A stretch of 64,000 bases of DNA from Deroplatys truncata. Its lineage: Eukaryota; Arthropoda; Insecta; Mantodea; Mantidae. A program made the translations under genes and the position numbers. Shown piece by piece: positions 45,850-57,007 of the stretch. The stretch is from assembly GCA_030765065.1 (NCBI GenBank), contig CM060990.1, forward strand, positions 496,610,190 to 496,674,189. Direction: 5' to 3'. Each line of letters begins with the position of its first letter. Position 1 is the first letter of the stretch. The notes below the pieces were generated by a model. That model ran no database searches and had not been told where the DNA came from. It saw only the letters and a list, made by a program, of their open reading frames with translations.

Positions 45850-47130
45850 TGATTTTTTGACATCTCATTTCCACTAGTTTTTGTATGTCTGGTTCTAAAG
45901 TAGCATTTGCCAAACATAAAGTGGAAACTAAATGGTGATCACTTATGATGCATTGTGTGTTTGTTTTAATGTAATTAATTTTGGAAAATAATTGTTTGCA
46001 CCTTTATGTTGAACCAAACATTGAATACAAATCTATGCCATTTTTACTGATGCCTTTAGAGGTGTACTGTTTTGTTGGTCAATTAGTTCTAATTGCAAAT
46101 TAATGAGAGCTTCTGTGTGTGGCATTGAAAAGACTATGGGTTGGAAAATAGAATATCCATTTCTTTTAAGTCTGCAAATCTTGTTTCAAATTCCAAATGG
46201 AAGTTCTCCAAAATTGACATATATGATGGATATAGATGCAACTGCTTGTTTTCTAATGAATTTAAATGGGGTAAATAATCTACAACTTAGCGGAATGGTC
46301 AGGCAGTAACATCTGTGGCCTGCATTTGGGAGGTCCCGAGTTAAAATCCCCAGGCCGACCAATCTGACCAAAGGTTTTTTTGCCGTTTTCCTTGGTTGCT
46401 AGGTGAATGCTGAGTTGGGTAATTTGATCCGTAAATTTTCATATCATCCTTTTCCTCCTCCTTCACCGCCATACCAGGCATTGGGCTGACCACCCATTCT
46501 GGATATGCTATCATCCAGAGTTTACTTGCTCCTTGACAGGCTACTGACCCAAGGCATTGGCTTGTAAGTCCTACAAAGAGGACGGTAACCAGTTGAAGAA
46601 GAAACATTCTATATTTTGCATTGTATGATCTTTTCTGTGCAATTGTAGGTTAAGAGTGTTGAGATGTTTTGTTATATCTGCTAAAAATGTAAGGTCAGTA
46701 GTCCACTGTGGGTCAGATAATTCAGGTATACTCATTCTCTACAAAGATACAAAAAAATCAAACAATTTAATGAGGCTTGTTTATAAAACTTTCAAATATT
46801 AAAACACATTCCATTTATATATATATAAACCTTTTGCTCCAAGGAATTATGTATGTCATTACACAGTAGGAAAAAGCTTTTTAGTAGTGTTCCTCTACTT
46901 AGCCATCAGACTTTGCAATAATATGGGAGGTATAAATTATTCTGGACCAAGAATATTAAAAAAAAACTCAGAGAAATGCCTATGATGCAAGGAATGCAAT
47001 TTAATGGAATTGACTGCCTTTACAACTACGTCCATGATATGTTTCATATTTACATATGCTGTACATAGATTCTCTTGGTGTATCATACAGGGCAGCATGA
47101 CCCAACCTAGAGTAAGCTCCATTTCCGTAG
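45850..47130 (-). mobile_element. decayed hAT-like (FAM200/ZBED5-type) relic, split by a SINE
   Basis: The minus strand reads LPCMIHQENLCTAYVNMKHIMD at about 47095-47030, then DVVVKAVNSIKLHSLHHRHF. Further on, SIPELSDPQWTTDLTFLADITK lies at about 46735-46670. After the SINE, ALINLQLELIDQQNSTPL is found near 46110-46050. These are the conserved blocks of FAM200/ZBED5/GTF2IRD2-type hAT-derived proteins, in order. Stops and gaps are numerous, so this is an old relic. Confidence 0.55.
46285..46604 (+). repeat. tRNA-derived SINE
   Basis: The head AGCGGAATGGTCAGGCAGTA and B-box-like GAGTTAAAATCCC (46339-46351) start the element. The body resembles the SINE at 20667-21040 near its end (CTTGTAAGTCCTACAAAGAG) but the heads differ. 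It interrupts the FAM200-like relic. Confidence 0.6.
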
Positions 47131-47383
47131 AAAGCTACTATTCAAGCCAACACATACAACTTTCATACGAGAGTAAACTTCTGAAGTATCTTACTCCTTT
47201 CAGATACTCCCAGAGTAAATTATTACAAAAGTAAATGTCGGAGAGCACCGTCATGTAGTAAGTTACGGAAGTACATACAGCACAAATATAGGTTAGAATA
47301 TACTCTTATGACTTGGAGCAACTCACCTGTTAATTGAACTACAATACTGAATCATATTTAGAGTAGAACCTTAAGAACAATCT

Positions 47384-47453
47384 TGAATGGTCCAGATTAT
47401 TCCAGAATGTAACAGAACCTTCTAGAACATTCTGGAACCATCCAGATAATTCT
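47384..47453 (+). promoter_or_regulatory. heat-shock element array (14 pentamers)
   Basis: The sequence reads in uninterrupted 5-bp steps following the HSF-binding pattern. Perfect alternating units at 47414-47438 are aGAAc, cTTCt, aGAAc, aTTCt and gGAAc, flanked by weaker units on both sides over 70 bp. HSF binds at least three such contiguous inverted pentamers. A TATA box lies 18 bp downstream (47471). The arrangement is that of an insect heat-shock gene promoter. No heat-shock protein coding sequence follows, so the array probably drives the ORF that begins near 47840, or is a relic. Confidence 0.65.
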
Positions 47454-47470
47454 GTATGTTTGGCCTAGCA

Positions 47471-47511
47471 TATAAAAGGGAGGACACATGAATTTTATTC
47501 ACAGTTCAGTC
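47471..47511 (+). promoter_or_regulatory. core promoter: TATA box and initiator
   Basis: TATAAAAG at 47471-47478 is followed by TTCACAG at 47498-47504 and by TTCAGTC at 47505-47511, a match to the arthropod initiator (TCAKTY). Spacing from the TATA box to these A residues is 30 and 37 bp. The downstream leader is A-rich (GGCAAACAAAGGG), as in insect hsp70 leaders. Confidence 0.5.
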
Positions 47512-47815
47512 ATCAACAGGCAAACAAAGGGAGCAGTTTGCCAAATTTATGGTCCAACAGTACCTGTAAGCTTTTGTGAAGATTTGCTGATTGATTGAGT
47601 TGTAGGGTGTTTTGTGGAAAGCACTGAGTTTAAAATGTCTTCTGACTGGGGCCACAAGAAAGTGAAGTGTGCTGACTATTTGCATATCCATAAAACGGCG
47701 ATTATATAAGACTAGGGAGGGGAGAAACAGACTTTCTTCAGGTTGGGAATAAGAGTGCTCATTTCAGCATTCTGTTTCAAAGTCAAGCTGCTTCCAGTGA
47801 TGACTTTCTGTGTTC

Positions 47816-49900
47816 TACATGTTTTGACAGAATATCAGCAATGACACCAACTGAACAAGAAATAGTCTCCATTGGTGTGAATGATGAAGACTTTGTATCT
47901 GCAGAAGAAATATTAGATTCCCTGATTCAGTCAGCTATAGTGGTTGGTGTTCACCCTGCTAAGAAGCCATGAAGTCAAATCATAGCTGTATGCACAAAGA
48001 AATTACTGAAACTGTGTGCAAGTACACCAAAACGAAACTGTCCAAACTCTTCAATATAGAAATTCCATATTCAGAAGAAAATGAACCAAAAGAAGCTTGT
48101 TGCAGCTTGCCAGGAATTTATATCGAACATCATTTCAACTGTTGAATCATCTGAATCCTACAATGAAAATGTACAAGTTCAAACAGTTATTCCAATGTCC
48201 CTTTCAAAGGTACAAATTTTGCATCAGATTCCATCTGCAACAAAATACATTGGGAAAAAACAAGAAATGTGAGGTCTGCTAAAGTAATTTTTGGAAAACT
48301 GGTCATCCTATGAATGAGGCACGTATTCAGATTGCACAGTCATTTTATCTGGAAGATAAATGGGACTCTTCTCACCAGATTGCCAACAAAAATGGCAGTA
48401 TCACTATAACAGTGGTAGGAGAAAAAGTGGCAATAGTGAAAAGATAGATGACCCAGAGTATTAAAGAAACTTTTGCTATATACAAGAAGGAACATTCAGT
48501 ATCACAAATTGGAAGATCAAAACTTTATGCACTATGATCTAAGTGGTGGTTCCACATCCACATAGAGATGTCTGTTTATGTGTATTGTACTAATTTTGAA
48601 CTTTGCATGGTAACTGAAGAATGTACTTGAAGCATAACATAGAACACCTTGGTTGGACGTGTGAAGTCATTAGTATTACTAGTCTGTGATATAGAGCTAG
48701 AGTCCTGTTTGTTTCAGAAATGTGGTGCCTGCCCTGGAAAGGGAAGATTCGCCTTACAGATACTTGGTCTGGAAAACATAGCAGATGACTATTCTGAAGT
48801 TTAAAATAAAGAGAGTTGAAGGTTGTTACACTACATCACTAAAATATTCTTACTTGAATGTGTTTCGGGAGACGGGATTGAGGACATGCTGACGATGGGA
48901 ACAAACCGTCTCCCGAAACGCGTTCAAGTGAGAATATTTTAGTGATGTAGTGTAACAACCTTCAACTCTCTTTATTTTAAATTATGACACATCACTGTTA
49001 CTAGCTTCTAAATCTTCAAAATTAGTCGACTATTCTGAAGTTGTATATGCAAATGGGAGCAAAATAAACTTGTTAAGAAAACTGTTGCCATTGATACCTT
49101 CATTGACAAGCTTGTGAAAGCAGTAACACATTATCTGAAGAAATTGCAACAACACATTGCAGAAGTGAAGGGAGATGTAGTGGATGAATGACTACGTTAG
49201 TGCTTCTCTGTGCTTTTTGTTAAACTGGTCTGTGATTCTGCACATGAACTATAAGGGTATCACTGAAGTAATGACCAAGTTTCAATTTTTATGGGAGTCA
49301 ATATGTTCAAAAGAAGACCTCAGAATGACAGAGAATGTGACTCAGCACATGCATTGTTGGCAATACACAAAATTCAACAACAGCTGCAACAATCACCGGC
49401 AGAAAAGATAATTATTTCTGATAGTGCCCCTAGTCACTTAAATTCTTACAGGCTGTTTAAAGTGACTAAGTTGATTGTGCCAATGGAGTGGTTATACAAT
49501 GCTGTTGGTCTTGGGAAGGGGCCTTGCAATGGTGTAGGCGGCCTACTGAAGCACCACACTAAAACTTAATCTTTTCAGCCAAAGTACAGCTGCAATTCAG
49601 AATACAGAGGATTTTACAAGAGTGATGAAGTCATACACATAACAGTCTTCATCCTGTTTTCCAAAGATGAGTTGAATTCCGCCAGCAGAAAGTACAGATT
49701 GGTTAGCACAAGCTGTATTGTTTGTATACATGCTCTGCATGCTGTCTACTATACTGGGGGTTTTCCATTCTAAAACTTTTGCATTGCATTGCATATACTC
49801 ATGAGTAATAGTCATATGCACTACAATGAGTACTAACCTTGTTATAAGTGGTATCCATCTGCATTGGGACATTCCTGGCATTCCTCCTCACGAGGCTGTA
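47816..49900 (+). pseudogene. GKGxCxGVGG-family transposase-like gene, copy 3 (most complete)
   Basis: The plus strand starts at the ATG near 47841 (MTPTEQEIVSIGVNDEDFVS) and carries the family's blocks through to the C-terminus: VPHPHRDVCLCVYCTNFELC near 48548-48607, CGACPGKGRFALQ near 48724-48762, the SDSAPSHLNSYRLFK piece and the diagnostic YNAVGLGKGPCNGVGGLLKH at 49494-49553. The end (PPAESTDWLAQ) lies near 49680. A 226-bp insertion splits it at 48801. Stops and frameshifts are many, but the order of blocks is complete. The promoter-like block lies 330 bp upstream. Confidence 0.6.
48802..49027 (+). mobile_element. 226-bp hammerhead-like palindromic insertion with 15-bp TSD
   Basis: GACTATTCTGAAGTT occurs on both sides (48787-48801 and 49028-49042), a perfect 15-bp target duplication. 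The insert starts with a palindrome: arms of about 74 bp at 48802-48875 and 48906-48979, spaced by 30 bp. CTGACGA (48889-48895), a GGGA/TCCC stem (48897-48900 with 48911-48914) and GAAAC (48915-48919) form a hammerhead core at the centre. The last 48 bp are unpaired. The ACACTACATCACT motif is shared with the Penelope end at 9706. No coding capacity. Confidence 0.7.
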
Positions 49901-50270
49901 GTTCACAAACAATAGCCACTCTGTAGGGTTTCGGTGTTAACAGTGAAGCAGTCATATGAACAGAGGTTTTTGAAACACCCACTTGCTGTGCAGCACGTCC
50001 TGTAGACTACTTTGGACAGTGTTTGACTGATGCACCATTTTCGTCAATTTTCTTCCTCCAATAGAATATGCCTTTTTCACTTCTTAGGTTTGGTGTTCAG
50101 GAGCAATGTTGTCCTAAACTTATTAACCAGACATCGGATAGTATCTCTGTTTGGAACTGGAATACCAGGAAATGTCTCCTGAAATTGTTTACATGATTTG
50201 GTTTTTTTATATGTATTGTACATGAAAATTTTTGTTCAAACGTGAATTTTTCATTAGGCATTTCAGTGGA
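49870..50270 (-). pseudogene. Tc1/mariner-superfamily transposase N-terminus
   Basis: The minus strand contains the reading MPNEKFTFEQ near 50260, and FQETFPGIPVPNRDTIRCLV near 50190-50130, then a TASGCFKNLCSYDC-type stretch. This matches the N-terminal HTH region of a widespread arthropod Tc1/mariner family whose members begin with a FPGxPVPxRxTI block. Only the N-terminal part is present and it is frameshifted. Confidence 0.5.
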
Positions 50271-50274
50271 CTAA

Positions 50275-51495
50275 TAAGACAGCAGCAATAATAAGATTAC
50301 TCGTAAGTAATTCACGCACAACACAGATGTTTGAATAAGCTTTCACTTTTGAGATGCACAATGAACAAACTAGTCTTTATAGCATGAACAGAAGGTAGCA
50401 ATTGACAGTTGAAATTTGACATTCATAGCCAATAAACGTAGGCCATTCACTGCTAGTGAGCTAGCAAAACAATACCGAGTTCACTGCAGCACTGGCGAAT
50501 TATGCATAAATGTGATCATTGCCTGGTTACAAAATGACTGCTCTGTAGAAGAATGGTCCAACCAAACTACCACTGTGAAAGGATTTCAGAAGACACATGT
50601 CTGGATTCACAGTAATGGGTAAACCTATATTGCACAAACTTTAAAGAATAAGAAAAATTTTATTTCTCCAACCAAGATCTCATATATGGCAGGAGAATAT
50701 TAGATTCACAACCTACAAGGAGGATGTTAGTGGCCTGTGTGTATTAGTAGTAGTGAGTTAAATGAAATTGTCCTGAGCTTAATGCTACCACATGGACCAA
50801 CTGCTGGATATAGATTTCCAGCCACAAGATAGCAACCCACCACCAGTGCTCACTTCAAATTCACAATGTTTTAAAGATTGTGGGTGCCCGTTCCTATTAG
50901 TTCAACAGTAAAGCATCACTCAATATCAAAGAAAGCTCTTATGCAGCTGAACAAATTTTAGTTTATTGAATTGCTAGCTTCAGCTCTAAGCAGAGGGCAC
51001 AGAAATGGTCTGTTTTTGAACTTATACATTTTGGAATCTTTAATATGGTATGAAAGTTGTGTCTGTTGCTTATGATTATGAAGTATTAAAATGTCATGTC
51101 AAATAAGACTAGATTTTCATTTCACGAGACCAATATTTTCAATAAAACCTGTTAAACTCAAAAGTGGAATTTCTCCTTTTAAGGGAATGTGGTATTGTAT
51201 AGTATTGAACAACGAACAGTGAAAAATGTGTGCAGTTTTGTTTATGGTTCCAAAATTTAATAAACCATATTCCTGGGTTTTCAAACCACCTGGTTTACAG
51301 ATTAAGCATGGTCTCACATGAGTGGCTGTGTCAACTCTCCAAACATGCATATATGGCACAAGTAAATCCATGTGCTAAACAAGAAGAGCCTTTGCATTTT
51401 AAAAAAATCGGAGTGTGTTGTGGAATATCTCAGGTGAATTATAGGTTCTTTTTTTGTTGAATATACTGTTAACACTGAAATCTACCTGAGAATAT
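50275..51495. other. no gene recognised
   Basis: The frame 50416-50622 (KRRPFTASELAKQYRVHCS) has an HTH-like look and might be a Tc1-type DNA-binding fragment. Nothing else is convincing. Confidence 0.3.
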
Positions 51496-51498
51496 TGA

Positions 51499-51865
51499 TT
51501 GAATTTATCTATCACTGAACAGATGATGAATTTTGGGAATGGATATTTTCAACAAGACAAGTGCAACATGTCACCTTCACATGTCAGCAAGAGAAGAATT
51601 AAAAGCTTTTTGGAGACCGAATTATCTAAAAACGTTTTTGGGCACCAAGACTACCAAACGCCACCCGCCCTTTTTCTCTGGGGATTATTGAAGGGAAATG
51701 TGTGCAGAAATAAACTACGCACAATCGCAGTCCTGAAAGAAACTACACATCAAGAAATTGAAGCCGTTACCAATGACATTTTAAGATAATTCAGACGTTA
51801 GCAGACATAAGTACAAGTTTGTTTGAATGTGGATGGAGAACATTTTCAGTATTGGCAATAATCAG
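51499..51865 (+). pseudogene. Tc1/mariner-superfamily transposase C-terminus
   Basis: The plus strand reads GNGYFQQDKCNMSPSHVSKR, with QQD being the second catalytic Asp region. It continues with the third block TPPALFLWGLLKGNVCRNKL and a RTIAVLKETTHQEIEAV tail. The third catalytic Asp, normally in the P-x-D-FLWG position, is replaced by Ala-Leu. It belongs to the same family as 49870-50270 but in the opposite orientation. Confidence 0.6.
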
Positions 51866-51869
51866 GTTC

Positions 51870-52590
51870 TGTTTTGCATTGTTCAAGGTGCATACACAAT
51901 TTTAAGTTAATAATTAAATAACTTACAGTTTTATAGACAAAATTGAGGCCTCTAGTGAGAAATCACCCTTTACAATTTCAATGATCATTGCTATAATGGT
52001 GGTACTAGTTCTTTCTATTGGTTTTTGAAGACTGAAGGTAGACGGAACCCAAACTAAGTGAATCTCTATAAATGGTTACCTTAGAACATGTCAGAATCGG
52101 TGCAACAGTCAAAAAATAATGCCCTTTTCTGGTTAATGCAGTGGAAAGAACAAGGATGTTACTACTGTAATTCTTTGAGTATGGTTGGGCAAGTGCTTTA
52201 ATATTCAAATAGAGCACAGTTTTCCTGTTAAGGGCTACTTTTGTAATCAATGTGACTTGAATTTTAGGAAATATGGAGCATTAGTATGGGGAGTTGAACA
52301 TTTAGAAGCTATGCTGCATATGTGTAAATGATGGAAGATAGCAGAGTGTTGCTGAGACTATTTCATATCATATATACAGGATGTCAATGCACTCACCAAA
52401 ATAATTTCAGAGTCTGGAAGGGTATTATACAAGTATTAAGAGAGAGGAAACTTATGGCCTCTGTTTAAATTTAAAAGTTATGACTAGAGCTTGAACTTCT
52501 AGGTACTTATAAATGGAAAAACATTTATTCTTTATGTGCTTAAAAGGTCGAAAATATTTTCTTTAAGTTATCTAAATGATATTAAAATGG
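51870..52590. other. no gene recognised
   Basis: AT-rich. A TATACAGGATGTC string at about 52374 may be the terminus of an unrecognised DNA transposon. Confidence 0.3.
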
Positions 52591-52599
52591 ACTCATCTA

Positions 52600-53950
52600 C
52601 TACACTAGTCAGCATAAAGAAGAGCCGTTGCAGTCAACCACTTAAGTTGGGCATCATAAAGCTGTGATGATTGTCACGGAACAGTGACTTGTGTCTTGAA
52701 AATGTACGCTCAACATCATAGGATGTTAATCTTGCATATTTGTAACACACAATGTTACCGGCACTCAGATGTTCCATCTCCTCAAAGTTCTCTGCAGTGC
52801 TATCCGTTAAAATGTCTGAAATTTTGTGCATCACTGTAACCCTTTATTCTTATTTGGGCATGAGAGGAATTTTACTTCAATTTTGTTTGCCTCTAAGCCG
52901 CTGATCTCATTAAGTTTTTTTTTTAATGTTGTTGATTTCTTTTATTGTTTCTGTCAACAATTGTTTTGATTTTTCCAGCATAGTGACGAAGTGTGAGAGA
53001 AAACAGAAATTTGCACTAATGAAGGCCAAATCAGCTTTAAGTGTGATTATCTCATCTGAAATCTGCCCTGCAGTATTGCAATGGAAGATGCATCTGCTCT
53101 GTCAAAGCCATTTATCGTAGAATAAATATGTTCAAAATTAGTTGCGCAATACATAACAGCGTCTACCAAAGTACCACGATGGGTGACAAGGGAGTGGGGG
53201 GAAGTGGAGTATTTGGTGCCTTTTTTTTAATAATTGCATTCTACTTGGTGATTTCACGAAAACGTTTTTGCATTAGCAATCAATTTATCCATATTCGGAT
53301 AAAGCACAGGAATTGTTTCACAGACTATGCAGAGCATGTGCCAAACATGTAATGTGGATCATATTAGGGTAGCTCTCTGAAAATCCCTCTCCAGCTTTAA
53401 TCATGTAAGGGGCAGTGTCAGTAGGTAGTAACAACACATTGTCATATTTCACACACCCCTAACCAGAGAATATGCACAGCATCGTTAAAAACACATGCTA
53501 CAGGTGTGATTCACTGCAGAAATTTCTTCACATGCTAAAAGAAAAATTTATACGAGGGCACATCATCATCTTTCAGATCCCAGTTATAGCATTCTCAATT
53601 TTCTTTCCCCTACTGTCACGTGTTTCATTAAACGACACCCATATTTTTTCATTCTCACACAGTTTTCTAATTTTATTTAGCATTTCCTCATAGCACTTAG
53701 GCAGGCAGTGCTCACGTAATGTTGATTCGTCTGGAGGATCCATCAGTGTATATTTATAAACAAAATCCCTATATGCATGATTACATATTTTTAGGAGTGG
53801 AATGTCTGCAAAAATAAATGCGTTGTATATATTTGTTGAATATTTCACAAATTCAGATGGTTCTGAAAATGTGGTTGAAGAAGCAGATGATTCACCAAGA
53901 AGCTTTTGCCTAGTTGGTTGATTTTAAACACTTGACCACGCTTTACAGAA
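52600..53950 (-). pseudogene. CGGBP1-like (hAT-derived) relic
   Basis: The minus strand carries blocks in order. IYNAFIFADIPLLKICNHAY, then DESTLREHCLPKCYEEMLNK and IWVSFNETRDSRGKKI, lie at 53830-53573. The C-terminal LTSYDVERTFSRHKSLFRDN lies at 52740-52680. These match CGGBP1-like, hAT-derived proteins; the end is the hAT dimerisation motif. Intervening sequence is broken by stops. It is more complete than the pieces at 11040-14340. Confidence 0.6.
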
Positions 53951-53954
53951 AGGA

Positions 53955-54355
53955 ATCTTAATGTCTGTTGGGAATACATCTTTAAATTCAATTACATATT
54001 GGCGTAAACCATTCAGCCCCAACCCAATGCACTGTGGCGTCACACCTTTTAGCCCCGATGCCTATGCATCTGGAAGTGGGCAGAAAGGGAGGTCGACATG
54101 GGTGGGAAGGCAGTGGAAGCACAACTGTAAGAGTTGCAGTATCAGAGGGTTTGAGCTTTTATTGACAGTATTGACTATGTATACAAAGAGAAATAAAGTG
54201 TTGTTTTAAGGTGAGGCCAGAGACCGGCTATATGTGTAGCACGCTGTATTGCAGTGATCTCAGTATTTTTCCGATGTGTAACTGTTGTGTATGACACGTT
54301 CAAGGTTATCTATCAGTTGTGCTTCAGTCACTGCTTTGAGTTAATGTTGTAAGGA
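53955..54355. other. no gene recognised
   Basis: A GC-richer patch at 54000-54150 lies between the CGGBP1-like relic and the end of the CR1-like element. It may be a repeat but no assignment is possible. Confidence 0.3.
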
Positions 54356-54501
54356 AAGTTTACATAGATACATATTTATTCACCATAAGAAATCATACAG
54401 AGTTATTGGTTTCGTCCACAAGTATATACAAGGAAAACATGTACAAGTTATATTAAGAAAAACAATATGCAGGTAAACAAGCTCTTGTCAATCCATATAT
54501 G

Positions 54502-56100
54502 TCATCGTTTACGATAATCTTGAAGAGAACAGCAATTATACAATTGTTTTGAAGGCAGACATCCTCTTGGCCGAAGTGGCTCCCTCAAGATGAAAACAGG
54601 ACCCATGAAACAAATGAGTTCACAAGATATGTAAATATTTAGGTTTTGCTCCACATATTCATCTAAAGAGTAAAACTGATTTTTACCAAAGAACTTATGT
54701 AATTCTACCTTATATTTATTTGACGAGGTTATATTTTTAAAGTACCTGGATAAATAGTTATATAATTTTAATCTATTATACTTAAAGGATGTTTCAAACA
54801 ATTTGGTTTTGTGAGTGATCGAGTGTAATTTGTCCTCATTCCTTGTATCATGTGAGTGAATTTCACCATTTGTGACATAATTTGAAATATTCTTCTTGGT
54901 GTAAATTAGCAATTCTTTCATATACAAACTGGGCAAGGTCAAAATGTTCAAGCTGTGGAAATATTCTCTGCAGCTTTCCGTTTTTGGGATTCCCGCTAGT
55001 ATTCTTAGTGCTCTTTTTTGAAGTTTAAATATTTTGATACTATTTGTAGTATTTCCCCATAAGGGTGGACCATAGAGCAGTCGCGAGTGAAAGTAGGCAA
55101 AGTAACAAATTTTGAGAACTTTAGCTGATACACGGGGCTTTAGTTGATGAAGAATAAAACAGGTGCTGCTAAGCTTGCCTAATAGTTTTTCAATGTGAAA
55201 GTCCCAACTTAAATTATTATCTAGCCACAGCCCTAGAAATTTCGTTTCACCCGCAAAGCTGACCAATTTAGAACCAATTTTGATGCTGGGATTCCCTGAT
55301 TTTCTACAAGTTTTATGTTGAAAATTTAAAGCTACAGTTTTCTCTTCATTTACAAGCAGTTTATTGACTTTAAACCAATCAATTATTTTATTCACGACCA
55401 CTGTTTGCATTTGCTGTAGGCTGCTATTATCCTTCCCTGTAATGAAAATGCTTGTATCCTCTGCAAATGGAGTTATTTTGGCTTGTGTTGTGTTTTCAAG
55501 ACATAACAGTAAGTCATTTATGTACAACAAGAACAGCAAAGGACCCAGAATAGAACCCTGTGGAACCCCCGATGTTAAAGTTCTTTTTTCAGACAGGTCC
55601 TTTCTAATTTCATTATATCCTGTTTCTATAAAATCAATTTCTCTCATTTCTATGTATGACTTAAACCAGTTGAAGGGCACTCCCCATACACCGTATTTAT
55701 ACAACTTATTTAGCAGAATTTTGTAATCCACCATGTCGAAGGCTTTTGATAAACCCAAGAATAATCCAACCCCTAATTCGGTTCTGTCCAGAATGTCATA
55801 AATATTATCAACGAAGTTTATTACAGCCAGGCTGGATTTATTGCTTTGGAATCCATATTGGCAGTTATTAATTATATTATGTTTGGTAAGGAATCCCATT
55901 AATCTCTTGTACATGATTTTTTGTAATATTTTTGAGAAGACTGAAAGTAATGCTATTGGCCTATAGTTGTTGGGGTCTTGAGGTTCTCCTTTTTTGAATA
56001 TTGGTTTAATTTTAGCAGTTTTTAGCTCAAGTGGAAAAGTGCCACTATGAAGTGATTTATTAACGATGTGGTATAGTGTTTTAAAATATGCTTGCTGCAT
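54502..56100 (-). pseudogene. CR1-like reverse transcriptase, catalytic residues altered
   Basis: This is the longest open frame in the window (532 codons). It has TAKIKPIFKKGEPQDPNNYR, RT motif A as LFLGLSKAFDMVDY, motif B as TSGVPQGSILGPLLFLLYIN and motif C as ITPFAEDTSIF. Motif A has Gly where the catalytic Asp should be (xDLSKAFD), and motif C reads AED instead of ADD. The YFAYFHSRLLYGPPLWGN and SLDEYVEQN blocks follow. The frame is intact, but the enzyme should be dead. Confidence 0.75.
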
Positions 56101-56197
56101 TTTTTAATTAAATAGCTCGAAATTCCATCCATAGCTTCAGATTTTTTATTTTTTAGTTTACGTATTATCTGAAGCAGTTCAGTTTCACATACAGGAG

Positions 56198-56986
56198 TTA
56201 GGAATAACGACTTGTCATTGAAATAGCTTGGGGCTGAGTTATCAATTTTTTTGGACAGCTTTTACTTTGCAGGTTTATTGCAATTTCAACAAAGTATTTG
56301 TTAAATATATTAGAAAGTTCCTTAGGGTTTGTTATAATTTTGTCTTCATATTTCAATTTGATGTTTTCTTTCATTGGGGAATTTGAGTTAGTTTCTTTTT
56401 TTATAATGTCCCATATAGCTTTCTGACTGTTTCCTGATTTATTTATTTTTCTAGAATTCTCTAATATTTTAGCTGCTTGAATTACCATTTTGTAGATTGA
56501 TTTATATTTCTTGTAGTAATTTTTGAACTCCTCAGAGCTGCTTCCATTTTTAATTGCATTACTGAGAAGTTTTAATTTCTTGCCAGAAGTTCTTATACCT
56601 TTAGTTACCCATGTTAAATGCTGTTCTTTGATTTTTAGATTAATCAGGGGAAAGGCTGTCTCATAGTAGTGTTTGAAAGTGTTTAGGAATTTAGAGTAAG
56701 AGATATCAACTGAATTTTCCTCGTAAACATCTTCCCAAGTTTCGTTTTCTAGCAAATAATTAAAGTAATCTATGTTTTCAGCCTTCTGTAGTCTGACCTT
56801 TTTAAACATAGTGCTTGGCTCCCTTAGTTTCTTCCTGTTTGGCCAGTTTATAACTATAGATTGGGCAAAATGATCTGATAGACAGGTATCAAAAACCTCA
56901 ATGTTTCTAACACAATTGGTTAAATCACTACTTATAGCTACCTGATCAATTGATGTTTTAGAAGTATTCGTGACCCTTGTTGGCAC
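56198..56986 (-). pseudogene. CR1-like ORF2 linker (endonuclease tail to RT)
   Basis: This 262-codon frame starts with the last endonuclease block (TRVTNTSKTSIDQVAISSDL ... LSDHFAQSIVINWP), and goes on to ILENSRKINKSGNSQKAIWD. A single in-frame TAG near 57009 separates it from the endonuclease frame, and a frameshift near 56198 separates it from the RT frame. Confidence 0.65.
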
Positions 56987-57007
56987 ATTTATTGTTGTTT
57001 GAAAGCC

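Noticed and set aside
47636..47709. short frame starting MSSDWGHKKVKCADYLHI as the heat-shock-driven gene
   Set aside because: Only 24 codons and no known heat-shock protein start. The promoter more plausibly serves the longer downstream gene, or is a relic.
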